Shown: positions 33,294 to 42,396 of the stretch, one piece after another
Numbering within the stretch: the first letter of the stretch is position 1
Layout of the letters: every line of letters begins with the position of its first letter
Source of the DNA: Pseudarthrobacter oxydans
GTDB taxonomy: Bacteria; Actinomycetota; Actinomycetes; Actinomycetales; Micrococcaceae
Reading direction: 5' to 3'
Assembly: GCF_030812335.1 (NCBI RefSeq)
Contig: NZ_JAUSSN010000001.1
Location: forward strand, 124,001-188,000
Length of the DNA stretch: 64,000 bases
Notes under the pieces: model-generated
Database searches by the model: none
Told to the model about the DNA's origin: nothing
Seen by the model: the letters and a program-made list of their open reading frames with translations, nothing else
Translations under genes and position numbers: made by a program

Positions 33294-33308
33294 TACCCCC
33301 GCAGGGTA
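33294..33308. promoter_or_regulatory. CsoR-type operator, distal copy
   Basis: TACCC-N5-GGGTA, a half-site pair of the kind bound by CsoR repressors. Its centre is exactly 24 bp from the proximal copy, placing both on the same DNA face with some helical offset. Confidence 0.65.
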
Positions 33309-33317
33309 CTTGCGTCA

Positions 33318-33332
33318 TACCCCTAGGGGGTA
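33318..33332. promoter_or_regulatory. CsoR-type operator, proximal copy
   Basis: TACCC-N5-GGGTA inside the longer palindrome ATACCCC-TAG-GGGGTAT. It lies between a TTGCGT -35 and a TATGTT -10, with the predicted start of transcription on the csoR ATG, so bound repressor would exclude polymerase. Confidence 0.78.
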
Positions 33333-33344
33333 TATGTTGGGCTC

Positions 33345-33692
33345 ATGAACGAGCCCGAAGTCCCCGTTATGGAACCCGCGGACGCCGAGCAGCATCAGCA
33401 GCACGGCTATTCCTCCAACAAGGACGCCTACCTGTTGCGGCTGAAGCGTATCGAGGGCCAGGTGCGCGGCATCGCCCGGATGGTCGATGAGGACAAGTAC
33501 TGCATCGACATCCTGACTCAGGTCGCCGCCGTCACCAAAGCCCTGCACGCCGTCAGCCTTGGACTGGTGGAGGAGCATATCGGCCATTGTGTCGTCGGCG
33601 CCGCCTCCGAACCGGACGCGAAGCTGCGCGCTGAAGCCATCGACTTCAAGGTCAAGGAGGCCACCGATGCCATCGGCCGCCTGCTGCGGTAG
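33345..33692 (+). CDS. csoR: Copper-sensing repressor CsoR
   Basis: 115 residues. The CsoR/RcnR four-helix fold (LLRLKRIEGQVRGIARMV) carries the Cu(I) ligand set Cys53-His78-Cys82. Copper binding releases it from DNA. There is no ribosome-binding site before the ATG and the -10 is adjacent, so the mRNA is probably leaderless. It leads csoR-copZ-copA. Confidence 0.93.
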   Translation: MNEPEVPVMEPADAEQHQQHGYSSNKDAYLLRLKRIEGQVRGIARMVDEDKYCIDILTQVAAVTKALHAVSLGLVEEHIGHCVVGAASEPDAKLRAEAIDFKVKEATDAIGRLLR

Positions 33693-33759
33693 CGGCAACA
33701 CCACCCATCACACGTCGGGGCTGACGAACCACCAGCAGCCCACCCACAAGGAGCAAGCC

Positions 33760-33990
33760 ATGAGCACCGTTTCCACCACCGTCAACGTCTCCGGAATGAC
33801 CTGCGGCCACTGCGTGTCCTCCGTCAGCGAAGAGCTCGAATCCCTGGCCGGCGTTGAAGCCGTCGACGTCGACCTCAACTCCGGAGGCATCTCCACCGTC
33901 ACCATCACCTCCACCGGCGCCCTGTCGACTGCCGAGATCGGCGAGGCCGTTGCCGAAGCGGGGTACCTGGTCGTGTCCAACCAAACCTGA
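33760..33990 (+). CDS. copZ: Copper chaperone CopZ (HMA domain)
   Basis: 76 residues, one heavy-metal-associated domain with the Cu(I) site MTCGHC (Cys15, Cys18). It delivers cytosolic copper to the ATPase downstream. AAGGAG lies 7 nt before the ATG, which fixes the start within a longer open frame. It lies 67 nt after csoR and 51 nt before copA. Confidence 0.93.
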   Translation: MSTVSTTVNVSGMTCGHCVSSVSEELESLAGVEAVDVDLNSGGISTVTITSTGALSTAEIGEAVAEAGYLVVSNQT

Positions 33991-34041
33991 GCACCGCCGC
34001 CAGGCACACCCCGCGCAGCACCAGGACAGACAGGGAAGACC

Positions 34042-36465
34042 GTGAGTAGAGAGCAACTGCTGGACCAGCCCGGACACCGGGTGATCGAACTCGACATCGA
34101 GGGCATGACCTGCGCCTCCTGCGTCAGCCGCGTCGAACGCAAGCTCGGCAAGCTCGACGGCGTCACCGCCACCGTCAACCTGCCCCTGGAGTCAGCCCAC
34201 GTCACCGTCCCTGCGGCCGTGACCGACGACCAGATCACCGAAACGATAGCGGCAGCAGGCTACAAAGCCACGATCCGCACCCCCCTGTACCCAGCCACGG
34301 TGATCGAAGCTGGCGTCGTCAGTGCGCCGGATGAAACCGCCGGTGAGCTGCCCACGCGTGCCGACGGTGCCGGCATGCGGCAGCATGCGTCTAAGCGAGG
34401 CACGAGCGAGCATGCCGAGCATGGCGGACCGGCGGCGCGCGGAGGTGACCACACCGCGACCCACCCGGCGGCCAAACTCCGCCCGCGCCTGATCGTCGCG
34501 GCCATCCTCACCGTCCCGGTGTTCCTGATTTCCATGTTCCCGGCCTTCCAGTTCCCCAACTGGGGCTGGGTCGCAGGAGCCCTGGCCCTGCCGGTGGTCA
34601 CGTGGGCGGCCTGGCCGTTCCACCGGGCCGCCGCCGTCAACGCCCGGCACCTCGCCTCCACGATGGACACGCTGGTCTCCATCGGCGTGACCGCGGCCTA
34701 CGCCTTCTCGGCCTGGCAGCTCTTTGCGGACCCGCGGATGACCGACCACCAGCAGGGTATGGACAGCATGGAAGGCATGGGCTCCGGCGGGCTGTACTTC
34801 GAGGTTGCCGCCGTCGTCACCACCTTCCTGTTGCTGGGCCGGTACCTGGAGGCCAACGCCAAACAGAAGGCCGGGGACGCCCTCAAGGCGCTGCTGAACC
34901 TGGGCGCCAAGGATGCCACGGTCCTCCGCGGCGGCCAGGAGCAGCAGATCCCGGCCGACCAGCTGGGGGTGGGCGACCTCATGGTTGTCCGCCCCGGCGA
35001 GAAAATAGCGACCGACGGCGTCGTCGTTGAAGGGTCCTCCGCCGTCGACGCCTCGCTGGTGACCGGCGAGTCCGTGCCGGTGGAAGTCGGACCGGACAGT
35101 CCGGTCACGGGCGCCACCATCAACACCTCCGGCCGGCTGCTGGTCCGCGCCACACGCGTCGGGGCCGAAACCACCCTCGCGCAGATGGGCCGATTGGTGT
35201 CCCAGGCCCAGACCGGCAAGGCGCCGGTCGCGCGCCTCGCGGACCGGATCAGCTCCGTGTTCGTGCCGGTGGTCCTGGCCATCGCCGCTGCCACCTTTGG
35301 CGCCTGGCTGCTGGCGGCCGCCCCGGACATCAGCGACGCCGAACTGCGCGCCGCGTTCACCGCCGCCGTCGCCGTGCTGGTCATCGCCTGCCCGTGCGCC
35401 CTGGGCCTGGCCACCCCCGTGGGACTGCTCACCGGAACCGGCCGGGGAGCGCAGCTGGGCATCCTGATCAAAGGGCCGCAGGTCCTTGAAGACACCCGGA
35501 CCGTTGACACCATCTTGCTGGACAAGACCGGCACCGTGACCAGCGGACACCTGGCCGTCGACGGCACCGAGGCGTTCGGAACTTTCAGCGCGGCCCGGGT
35601 GCTGCGCCTGGCCGGCGCGATCGAGGCCGCATCCGAACACCCGATCGCCCGCGCCGTCGCCGCGGCAGCACTCTCGGCGGAGCGCCGCGACAACGACGCC
35701 GGCGCCCTTCCTGCCGTCGCCAGTTTCCGCTCCGCCCCCGGCGGCGGAGTCCGCGGAACGGTCGGGGGCCGGGTCGTGACCGCCGGCCGTACGGGCTGGC
35801 TGGAGGAGAACGGCATCACCCCCACTGCGGCGCAGCTGGAGGCCCTGGGCAAAGCCGAGGGTTCCGGGGCCACCGCGGTCTGGCTCGCCGTGGACGGGGA
35901 GCCCGCCGGAATCATCAGCCTGCGGGACACCATCAAGCCGGGCTCCCCCGCCGCGATCCTGCGGCTCCGGGAGCTCGGGCTCCGTCCGATCCTCCTGACC
36001 GGGGACAACGCCGCGGTCGCCGCGCAGGTGGCAGCCGCCGTCGGCATCGTTCCGGAGGACGTGTACGCCGGAGTGCTGCCGGAGGGCAAGGTCGAGGCCG
36101 TGCGGAAACTGCAGGCCGCCGGCGCCACCGTGGCCATGGCCGGCGACGGCGTCAACGACGCCGCGGCGCTGGCCCAGGCGGACCTCGGCATCGCCATGGG
36201 GTCCGGGACTGACGTCGCCATCGAGGCCGCTGACCTGACGGTCATGGGCAACGAACTGGGGCAGGTCGTCCAGGCGATCGAGCTGTCCCGCCGGACTCTC
36301 ACCACCATCAAGACGAACCTCTTCTGGGCCTTCTTCTACAACGCGATCGGGATCCCGGTGGCGGCCCTGGGCCTGCTTAACCCGATGATCGCCGGCGCCG
36401 CTATGGCCGCCAGTTCCGTGCTGGTCGTGGCGAATTCGCTGCGGCTGCGCAGCTTCGGCAGGTAG
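34042..36465 (+). CDS. copA: Copper-exporting P1B-type ATPase
   Basis: 807 residues. One N-terminal HMA domain (Cys24-Ala-Ser-Cys27), a His/Met-containing linker (about 110-150), membrane helices with the transport motif Cys450-Pro-Cys452, phosphorylated Asp494 in DKTGT, EHPIARA in the nucleotide domain, and GDGVND (701-706). A Met-rich loop (GMDSMEGMGSG) between two early helices may bind copper outside. GTG start with CAGGGA upstream. Exports Cu(I); last gene of the csoR operon. Confidence 0.95.
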   Translation: MSREQLLDQPGHRVIELDIEGMTCASCVSRVERKLGKLDGVTATVNLPLESAHVTVPAAVTDDQITETIAAAGYKATIRTPLYPATVIEAGVVSAPDETAGELPTRADGAGMRQHASKRGTSEHAEHGGPAARGGDHTATHPAAKLRPRLIVAAILTVPVFLISMFPAFQFPNWGWVAGALALPVVTWAAWPFHRAAAVNARHLASTMDTLVSIGVTAAYAFSAWQLFADPRMTDHQQGMDSMEGMGSGGLYFEVAAVVTTFLLLGRYLEANAKQKAGDALKALLNLGAKDATVLRGGQEQQIPADQLGVGDLMVVRPGEKIATDGVVVEGSSAVDASLVTGESVPVEVGPDSPVTGATINTSGRLLVRATRVGAETTLAQMGRLVSQAQTGKAPVARLADRISSVFVPVVLAIAAATFGAWLLAAAPDISDAELRAAFTAAVAVLVIACPCALGLATPVGLLTGTGRGAQLGILIKGPQVLEDTRTVDTILLDKTGTVTSGHLAVDGTEAFGTFSAARVLRLAGAIEAASEHPIARAVAAAALSAERRDNDAGALPAVASFRSAPGGGVRGTVGGRVVTAGRTGWLEENGITPTAAQLEALGKAEGSGATAVWLAVDGEPAGIISLRDTIKPGSPAAILRLRELGLRPILLTGDNAAVAAQVAAAVGIVPEDVYAGVLPEGKVEAVRKLQAAGATVAMAGDGVNDAAALAQADLGIAMGSGTDVAIEAADLTVMGNELGQVVQAIELSRRTLTTIKTNLFWAFFYNAIGIPVAALGLLNPMIAGAAMAASSVLVVANSLRLRSFGR

Positions 36466-36484
36466 GTCCCCCGCCGTACGCGCC

Positions 36485-36757
36485 TCAGGCCGCGCCGAAG
36501 CGGACGGCAGCCCTGGCCTTCGCCTTGGCGGCTTCCTCCCCGCGGTCCCTTGCCGGGGCGTGGGTCACCAGGGAGTCCAGCAGGTGCTGGGTGGCGTGGG
36601 CAATCTCGTGCACCGCCCGGTTGAAGGCCTCTTCGTTGGCCTTGGACGGCTTGGTGCTGCCACTGATTTTGCGCACGTACTGCAGCGCGGCGGCTTCCAC
36701 CTCGGCGGTGGTGGCGTGGGGTTCGAAATTGTGGAGGGTCCGGATGTTTCGGCACAT
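36485..36757 (-). CDS. DUF2277 family small protein
   Basis: 90 residues. The opening MCRNIRTLHNFEPHATTAEV and YVRKISGSTKPS are the hallmarks of this family of unknown function, conserved across Actinobacteria and some Proteobacteria. Converges with copA with an 18-nt gap and no terminator. The central stretch NEEAFNRAVHEIAHATQHLL predicts a helix with two histidines that could bind metal. Confidence 0.85.
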   Translation of the reverse strand: MCRNIRTLHNFEPHATTAEVEAAALQYVRKISGSTKPSKANEEAFNRAVHEIAHATQHLLDSLVTHAPARDRGEEAAKAKARAAVRFGAA

Positions 36758-36934
36758 AACACCATGCTAGGTGCCATTGCGGCCGGGATCGAGGGCATGG
36801 GGAGGGCTGCCCATCGACACTTTTTCGGCAGGCAGGATAGTTTGGGGGCATTGGATCTTCCGGAGCAGCCGGGATCCGCCGGGGGGCGCCTACAGGGCCC
36901 GGGGCCGGTTCTATCACTTGAGGAGATTTTTCGA

Positions 36935-37198
36935 ATGGCTATTTGGGGTGCAGACATTGCTCAGCTCAAGACTCTTGGGACGAAGCTGCAGGCGGGTTCG
37001 TCGGAGATCGACAAGCAGAAGTCGCTGCTGACCAAGGTGCTTGAGGGCACCGACTGGAAGGGTCCGGACGCCGACAAGTTCCGCAGCGAATGGAACGGCC
37101 AGCACGTTGCCGCCCTGGCGAAGGTCTCCCAGGCGCTGCAGGAGGCCGGCAAGCAGGCCAGCCGCAACGCCACCGAGCAGGAAAGCGCTTCGCGCTAG
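36935..37198 (+). CDS. WXG100 (ESAT-6-like) protein
   Basis: 87 residues, two predicted helices around the turn TDWKGPDADKFRSEW, where W-K-G is the WXG motif. The C-terminal helix lacks a clear YxxxD/E secretion signal. AGGAG lies 9 nt before the ATG. Members are normally secreted as dimers by type VII systems, but no ESX core gene is in the window. A candidate promoter is TCGACA...GATAGT about 80-110 nt upstream. Confidence 0.88.
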   Translation: MAIWGADIAQLKTLGTKLQAGSSEIDKQKSLLTKVLEGTDWKGPDADKFRSEWNGQHVAALAKVSQALQEAGKQASRNATEQESASR

Positions 37199-37216
37199 CA
37201 GAAGCCCGCAGAATCG

Positions 37217-37252
37217 AACCGGCCCGGACGCAGCAGCGTCCGGGCCGGTTTT
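37217..37252 (+). terminator. Intrinsic terminator of the WXG100 gene
   Basis: Perfect 14-bp stem (AACCGGCCCGGACG and complement) with 6-nt loop, ending in TTTT. It lies 19 nt past the stop and marks the WXG100 gene as monocistronic. Confidence 0.88.
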
Positions 37253-37264
37253 GTCGGACCCTGC

Positions 37265-38362
37265 CTACGGCACGGGTTCGACGTCGTTCGCGTGGTCGAG
37301 GGCCGCCGGACCGACCCCGGACGGGGTCCGGAGCTCGTCCAGCCGGACCACGACGACGCCGCCGACAATCAGCAGCCCGCCCATGAGCTGGATGGGGCCT
37401 GGCAGTTCACCCAGCAGCAGCCACGCCCAGACGACGGCGAACAGGACCTCGGTCAGCGAGACGAAGGATGCCACTTTGGAGCCGAGTGCGCGCGCCGCCA
37501 CAATGCCGGACACATAGGCGAGCACGGTGGCCAGCACCACGAGGCCGCCCAGGGCCACCCACCAGGGCGTGACCCAGGGGCCCAGCCGGGTGTCGGAGGT
37601 GCTGAAGGCCATCGGCAGCAGGCCGGTTGCCGCGGCAAGCCACATGGTGACGGCACCGACCATGAGCCCTCCGGAGGCGAGGACGATCGGCGGGAGGGTG
37701 TCGTTTTCCCTTGCCGTAATGAAGAAGTAGATCGCCAGGCAGACCGCGGCCGCGATCCCCCACAGCACGCCGATGAGGTCGATCTTGACGGCCCCCGTGA
37801 GGTCCAGGACGAGGACCAGCCCGCCCAGGGACAGCAGGGTTCCTGCGATCGTCAGGGGACGGGGGCGATTGCGGCTGGCGGCCCAGAGCCACAGCACAAT
37901 GATCACGGGAGCCAGGTATTCCAGCAGCAGGGCGACCCCTACGGACAGGCGGGCCACCGCGTTGAAATAGAACAACTGGCAGGCGGCGACCCCGATGAGG
38001 CCGAAGAGCAACACCGTGAGCCAGTTGTCCCTGAGCTGGTGCCAGCGTCCGCGCAGCGCCGGAATGGCGGGAACGGCCAGGATGATCGCCGCCCCGGTAA
38101 GGCGGGCGGTGACGGCAGCCCCGGGGGTCCAGCCGGACTCCAGCAGAGCCTTGGCAAAGGAACCCGAGAGACCGAACACTGCCGAGGAAAACAGGGCTAC
38201 TCCCAGGCCCGATGCCATAAAAGCTGATGCCGCACGGGGCCTGCCGGCACGGATTTTTCCGGGGCTGGGCATTCCGGAGTCGGTTGTGGCCGGTGCTTCG
38301 GCGGTGCGGCGTGCGGCAGACACAGGCTGCCTCCTGTCAGGAGTAAAGTGGGTTATGCTCAT
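37265..38362 (-). CDS. EamA/DMT-family exporter
   Basis: 365 residues. Ten predicted membrane helices in two homologous EamA halves (VALFSSAVFGLSGSFAKALL opens the first; LIGVLWGIAAAVCLAIYFF the second). Likely exports a metabolite or amino acid. The first 45 residues are polar, and TACTGT just upstream of the ATG may be a -10 giving a leaderless mRNA; later ATGs at 38272 and 38218 are alternatives. It is divergent from the CGNR gene with only 32 bp between starts. Confidence 0.85.
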   Translation of the reverse strand: MSITHFTPDRRQPVSAARRTAEAPATTDSGMPSPGKIRAGRPRAASAFMASGLGVALFSSAVFGLSGSFAKALLESGWTPGAAVTARLTGAAIILAVPAIPALRGRWHQLRDNWLTVLLFGLIGVAACQLFYFNAVARLSVGVALLLEYLAPVIIVLWLWAASRNRPRPLTIAGTLLSLGGLVLVLDLTGAVKIDLIGVLWGIAAAVCLAIYFFITARENDTLPPIVLASGGLMVGAVTMWLAAATGLLPMAFSTSDTRLGPWVTPWWVALGGLVVLATVLAYVSGIVAARALGSKVASFVSLTEVLFAVVWAWLLLGELPGPIQLMGGLLIVGGVVVVRLDELRTPSGVGPAALDHANDVEPVP

Positions 38363-38394
38363 GACAGTACGCCACGCCGACGTAAGGAGTCAAG

Positions 38395-38937
38395 ATGCTT
38401 TTTGCCCCTGACACAGAGGTGGCCCTGCGGTCTGTGGTCAACCTGATCAACTCGGCGGCCAACGGGGATGAGCACCTGTCCACGACCGAGGATCTGGATC
38501 GCTTTCTGAAGGCCGAGGGATTCGCCGGCTCCCGGACCCGGGACGCGGCCGAGCTGGCGGGCGTGAAACGCCTCCGCGCGGAGCTTGCCACCCTTTGGCT
38601 CGCGGACGAACCCGCCGCCGTGGACACCGTGAACCGGCTGTTGCGGGAGGCGCACGCGCTCCCCCAGCTCGTCAAGCACGATGAATGGGACTGGCACCTG
38701 CACGCCTCGACCCCGGATGCGCCACTGGCGGACCGGATGAGCACGGAAGCCGCGATGGCCCTGGTCGATGTCATCCGCAGCAAGGGAATGGACCGCATGC
38801 TGGTCTGCGCCGCCGAGGACTGCGACGCCGTCGTGCTGGATCTCAGCCGGAACCGCTCCAAGCGCTACTGCGATACCGGGAACTGCGCGAATCGCGCGCA
38901 CGTGGCGGCGTACCGGGCCCGGAAGGCGGCGTCCTGA
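38395..38937 (+). CDS. CGNR zinc-finger regulator (ABATE domain)
   Basis: 180 residues. An N-terminal ABATE-like domain (1-110) precedes the zinc finger with Cys138, Cys143, Cys159 and Cys164 and the family CGNR-type motif read here as GNCANRAHV. These proteins are thought to be stress-induced transcription regulators. AAGGAG lies 6 nt before the ATG. The 32-bp intergenic space suggests it may regulate the divergent EamA exporter. Confidence 0.85.
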   Translation: MLFAPDTEVALRSVVNLINSAANGDEHLSTTEDLDRFLKAEGFAGSRTRDAAELAGVKRLRAELATLWLADEPAAVDTVNRLLREAHALPQLVKHDEWDWHLHASTPDAPLADRMSTEAAMALVDVIRSKGMDRMLVCAAEDCDAVVLDLSRNRSKRYCDTGNCANRAHVAAYRARKAAS

Positions 38938-39065
38938 GCGTCACAAAGCGCATTGCCGCGACCCGGGCGGGCCCTCCCTGCGGGGCCGGACCAATTACCC
39001 CATCGACTGGATTAATTCGCGCAGCCATCAGGCCGGCGAAACCCAATCTAGGGATATCAGTACAC

Positions 39066-39809
39066 ATGGCACAGCGCCCACCGCTCAAAAACGTCACGGC
39101 AGCACTGGGGATTACCGGAATTTTGGCTGTGGGGCTGGTCGCCTGCGGCGGGGGCGGCTCCTCGCCCGCGACTTCCGGGTCGACCGAGGCCGCGACCCCT
39201 GCCGCCAGCAGCGCCAGCACCGGTGCCACGCCCAGCACAGCAGCGTCGACCGCAGCCGCGGCAGCGGCGCCCGTGGACGGCACACTCACCGCGCCGGGAA
39301 CCAAGCTCAAGGCCGGAGAACCTGCCGTCACCCACACCAATACGGGCAAGGACAAAGCCGACCCCAAGTACACGGAAGCCGTCTTCACCTCGACGCTGAC
39401 GGGTGTCGTCGCGGGCACCCCGGACGACTTCGCCAAGTTCAAGGACGCCGCGAAGTATGCCGGGCAGACGCCCTATTTCGTCTCGGTCAGCCACCGGATG
39501 GACAGCCTGAGCAAGGTATCCCTCGGCATCAGCGAGCCCAGGGTCACGGCCCAGCTCAAAGACGGCTCCGACGCGCAGTCACTCATGGTCTTCGGCGCCT
39601 TCGACCAATGCAACAGCACCCGCTTCGCCACCACGGGCACCGGGGATGCCCTGACTCTGGTGGTCGGCAGCACCATGGTGTCCTGCCAGGTGTTCCTGGC
39701 GCCGGCCGGCGATGAAGTTACCACCGTCGAATACACCGATTCCAAGTATGTCTACGCCAACTACAGCGACAACCCGTACCTGAAGAATCCGATCTCCTGG
39801 ACCAAGTAG
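39066..39809 (+). CDS. Putative lipoprotein
   Basis: 247 residues. Signal peptide with lipobox VGLVAC (lipidated Cys27), then a Gly/Ser/Thr/Ala-rich linker (28-75) and a soluble domain (about 80-247) with no recognised family. The mature part has two cysteines (QCNSTR, SCQVFL) that could form a disulfide. Anchored on the outer face of the membrane. An AGGGA about 11 nt upstream is the likely ribosome-binding site. Confidence 0.82.
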   Translation: MAQRPPLKNVTAALGITGILAVGLVACGGGGSSPATSGSTEAATPAASSASTGATPSTAASTAAAAAAPVDGTLTAPGTKLKAGEPAVTHTNTGKDKADPKYTEAVFTSTLTGVVAGTPDDFAKFKDAAKYAGQTPYFVSVSHRMDSLSKVSLGISEPRVTAQLKDGSDAQSLMVFGAFDQCNSTRFATTGTGDALTLVVGSTMVSCQVFLAPAGDEVTTVEYTDSKYVYANYSDNPYLKNPISWTK

Positions 39810-39867
39810 GAACCGTCGCCGTGGCGCCAGAACCGGGCGCCGAGCGTGTGGGACGGCGTTCGCGGAC

Positions 39868-40233
39868 CTAGCGGACGTCGTCGCCCGACGCGCGGGGGCC
39901 GGCATCCGGGGTGCCGGCGTCCGGCCGGGGCTGCGCCGGGTTGCCGCCGTGGCCGGAGTGCCGGGAGCTCAGGTTGACGCCGGACCCCTTGCCGAGCTGC
40001 TCATCGTTGGGCTTGTGGCCCATTGAAAGCATGGCAAGCACGACCAGGATCACAATGAAGGCGATGCCGGCGGCGGTGAATGCCAGGTCAAAGCGCGGGG
40101 TCTTGGCGCTGCCGCCGGAAGCGAACATCAGGGTGGCAACGAAGGCCAGCACTGCCCAGAAGGCGGAGAACATGAGCGGTCCCTTGACCGAGGTGCGCAG
40201 CTTGCGCGGTTCTCCAGATTTCTGCTGTGCCAA
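39868..40233 (-). CDS. Two-helix membrane protein
   Basis: 121 residues, TTG start with a consensus AGGAGG upstream, which decides the start. Two membrane helices (about 20-40 and 50-70), a cytoplasmic basic N-terminus and a long hydrophilic, Pro/Gly/Asp-rich tail. No family recognised. It faces the lipoprotein gene, converging with a 58-nt gap. Confidence 0.72.
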   Translation of the reverse strand: MAQQKSGEPRKLRTSVKGPLMFSAFWAVLAFVATLMFASGGSAKTPRFDLAFTAAGIAFIVILVVLAMLSMGHKPNDEQLGKGSGVNLSSRHSGHGGNPAQPRPDAGTPDAGPRASGDDVR

Positions 40234-40289
40234 GGTGCTTTCCTCCTGCAGCCGACGCCGCCAGGCGTGGCAGTTGTGATGCCGCGATC

Positions 40290-40308
40290 GTTCTACGCAA
40301 GGTAGAAC
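40290..40308. promoter_or_regulatory. Palindrome between two membrane-protein genes
   Basis: GTTCTAC-N5-GTAGAAC, a perfect 7-bp inverted repeat about 57 bp upstream of the TTG start at 40233 and just after the stop of the preceding gene. An operator or a short terminator without T-run. Confidence 0.45.
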
Positions 40309-40317
40309 CTGTCGGTA

Positions 40318-40911
40318 CTAGTTTACGGCCTTCGCGGATTCGGCCCGCGCATCGTGCCGCAGGGTCAGCCCGGCCAGCATCCAGAGCACGCCGCTGATGA
40401 TGGCACCGCCGCCGGCGACGCCGAGCAGTGCATGCGGACCGAGGTCAATAAAGAACGGCAGCAGGCCGGCGGTGCCCACCCCGACGACGCCGGAGGCGAT
40501 CCAGTCGCGGGCCAGCAGGGACCGGCCGCGGTTGGTGATACCGAGGTAGAGCTCTGCTGCTCCGGCAAGACCCAGGCCCAGGGCGGCGAGGACCCCGAAG
40601 AGCAGGTTGCCGGACATGAGCCCGACCGCGGCTCCGGTTCCGGTTAGCACGGCGCCGGCGGCTGACAGGACCTTGCTGGACGCGGACCCCGCGCGGAGTC
40701 CGGTCATATTCACACTCCAGAGCAGCACCACACCGGTGGCCAGCAGGTAGATGCCGCCGGCCCAGCCCATGCCCGCCGTGGAGGGCGCGGCCCAGAATAC
40801 GGTCACAGCACCGAATGCCAGCGCGACGGCGGCCCGGACCAACACCGGCTTCCAGAGATCCGCGGCGGCGGGCTGGGCGGTGGGGGCGTCGGGGTCTGCG
40901 GGAAGAGTCAC
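40318..40911 (-). CDS. Multi-helix membrane protein (unknown family)
   Basis: 197 residues, GTG start. After a short polar N-terminus, six predicted membrane helices with many Gly/Ala pairs, resembling HdeD/DUF308-type small membrane proteins. TAAACT ends 6 nt before the GTG, so a leaderless transcript is possible. Function unknown. Confidence 0.72.
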   Translation of the reverse strand: MTLPADPDAPTAQPAAADLWKPVLVRAAVALAFGAVTVFWAAPSTAGMGWAGGIYLLATGVVLLWSVNMTGLRAGSASSKVLSAAGAVLTGTGAAVGLMSGNLLFGVLAALGLGLAGAAELYLGITNRGRSLLARDWIASGVVGVGTAGLLPFFIDLGPHALLGVAGGGAIISGVLWMLAGLTLRHDARAESAKAVN

Positions 40912-40997
40912 GCGACCAGTTTAGTGCGAAGCCGCACCGGCGCATGCCGGTATGCCGCGCAGACCGGAGGTACGGCGTGAGGGCCGGTCGGCAGGAC

Positions 40998-42353
40998 TCA
41001 GTGTGAGCCGAGCACCATCCACCGGTCCGTCCGCGCGCGGAGGCCGAGTGTTACAGCCCTGGCGGCCATGTAGCCCAGCGAGAACGCCGCCCACAGCCAG
41101 AGCAGGCCCGCGCCGCCGTCGGCCCCGGACTGACGGACGGCCAGCAGCAGCGGCACATACACGGCAAGATTCACGACGCCGGCCAGGGCCAGGTACTTCG
41201 CGTCGCCCGCGCCGATCAGCACGCCGTCGAGGACAAAGACGTAGCCGGCGAGCGGCTGCCCGGCAGCGAGCACCCACAGCGCCAGCGTGAGCGCGGCCCG
41301 GACTTCGGCGTCGGACGTGAAGAGCAGGCCCGCCCACGGTGCCGCAACGGCGAGCAGGATCCCGGCGAGTACCCCAACACCGAGACCCCACCGGACCATG
41401 GTTCCGGTGAGCTCGCGCACCGCCGCGGGGCGGGATGCGCCGAGTTCCTTGCCGATAAGCGCCTGTGCGGCAATGGCAAGGGCGTCGAGGGCGAAGGCCA
41501 GGAACGTGAAGACGGTCATGGCGAGTTGGTGGGCGGCCAGATTGACCGGCCCTTGGGCCGTGACCACCACGACCGTCGCGAGGATCGCAATGCGCAGGCT
41601 GAGCGTCCGCAGCATCAGCCAGGAGCCCACTTTGGTCAGGGCCCTGATGCCGTGCCAGTCGGGCAGCAGGGACACGCCATGATTGCGGGCATTGCGCTGG
41701 ACCATCACCACGTAGACCAGGGCCATGGCCCATTGGGCGATGCTGGTGCCGATGGCGGAGCCAGTGACCGACAGCTGCAGCCCGTAGACCAGGATGAGGT
41801 TCAGCACCACGTTCAACGTGAAACCGGCGGCCGCGACGAACAGCGGCGTGCGGGTGTCCTGCAGGCCCCGCAGCACGCCGGTGCCGGCAAAGATGAGCAG
41901 CATCGCGACCAGCCCGGGCATCGACCAGCGCAGATAGTCGACGGCAAATGTCCGCACGTCGCCGGTGGCGCCCATCAGGTCCAGGAGCGGTTCGGCGGCG
42001 AGGAACCCGGCGGCGGCGAGGACGATTCCGAGCAGCAATGCCAGCCAGACGCCGTCCCGCCCGGCGGCCAGCGCCCTGGGCAACTGACCGTTGCCGATCG
42101 CCCGCGCCACGGCCGGAGTGGTGGAGTAGGCCAGGAACACCATGAGGCCCACCACGGTATGCAGCACCGCGGATGCCAGTCCGACGCCGGCGAGCTGGGC
42201 CACGCCGAGGTGACCGACGATTGCCGCATCCGCGAGGAGGAACAGCGGTTCGGCGATGAGCGCACCGAAGGCCGGGACTGCGAGGCGCAGAATTTCCCGC
42301 CGGCGGCCAGCCGCGGACGGGAGGTCTGCGGGAGTCGGGACGGAGGCTGGCAC
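40998..42353 (-). CDS. MATE-family multidrug exporter (DinF type)
   Basis: 451 residues, 12 predicted membrane helices, two MATE halves: FGALIAEPLFLLADAAIVGHLG in the first and AHQLAMTVFTFLAFALDALAIAAQALIG in the second. The length and opening sequence fit the DinF branch. Cation-driven export of drugs or organic compounds. GTG start, with TAGGGT ending 6 nt upstream as a possible -10 for a leaderless mRNA. No SOS box is visible. Confidence 0.9.
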   Translation of the reverse strand: MPASVPTPADLPSAAGRRREILRLAVPAFGALIAEPLFLLADAAIVGHLGVAQLAGVGLASAVLHTVVGLMVFLAYSTTPAVARAIGNGQLPRALAAGRDGVWLALLLGIVLAAAGFLAAEPLLDLMGATGDVRTFAVDYLRWSMPGLVAMLLIFAGTGVLRGLQDTRTPLFVAAAGFTLNVVLNLILVYGLQLSVTGSAIGTSIAQWAMALVYVVMVQRNARNHGVSLLPDWHGIRALTKVGSWLMLRTLSLRIAILATVVVVTAQGPVNLAAHQLAMTVFTFLAFALDALAIAAQALIGKELGASRPAAVRELTGTMVRWGLGVGVLAGILLAVAAPWAGLLFTSDAEVRAALTLALWVLAAGQPLAGYVFVLDGVLIGAGDAKYLALAGVVNLAVYVPLLLAVRQSGADGGAGLLWLWAAFSLGYMAARAVTLGLRARTDRWMVLGSH

Positions 42354-42396
42354 GGAACCACCCTAGCGGCAGGGCCGGCGTCGCACAGCTTCGCAT

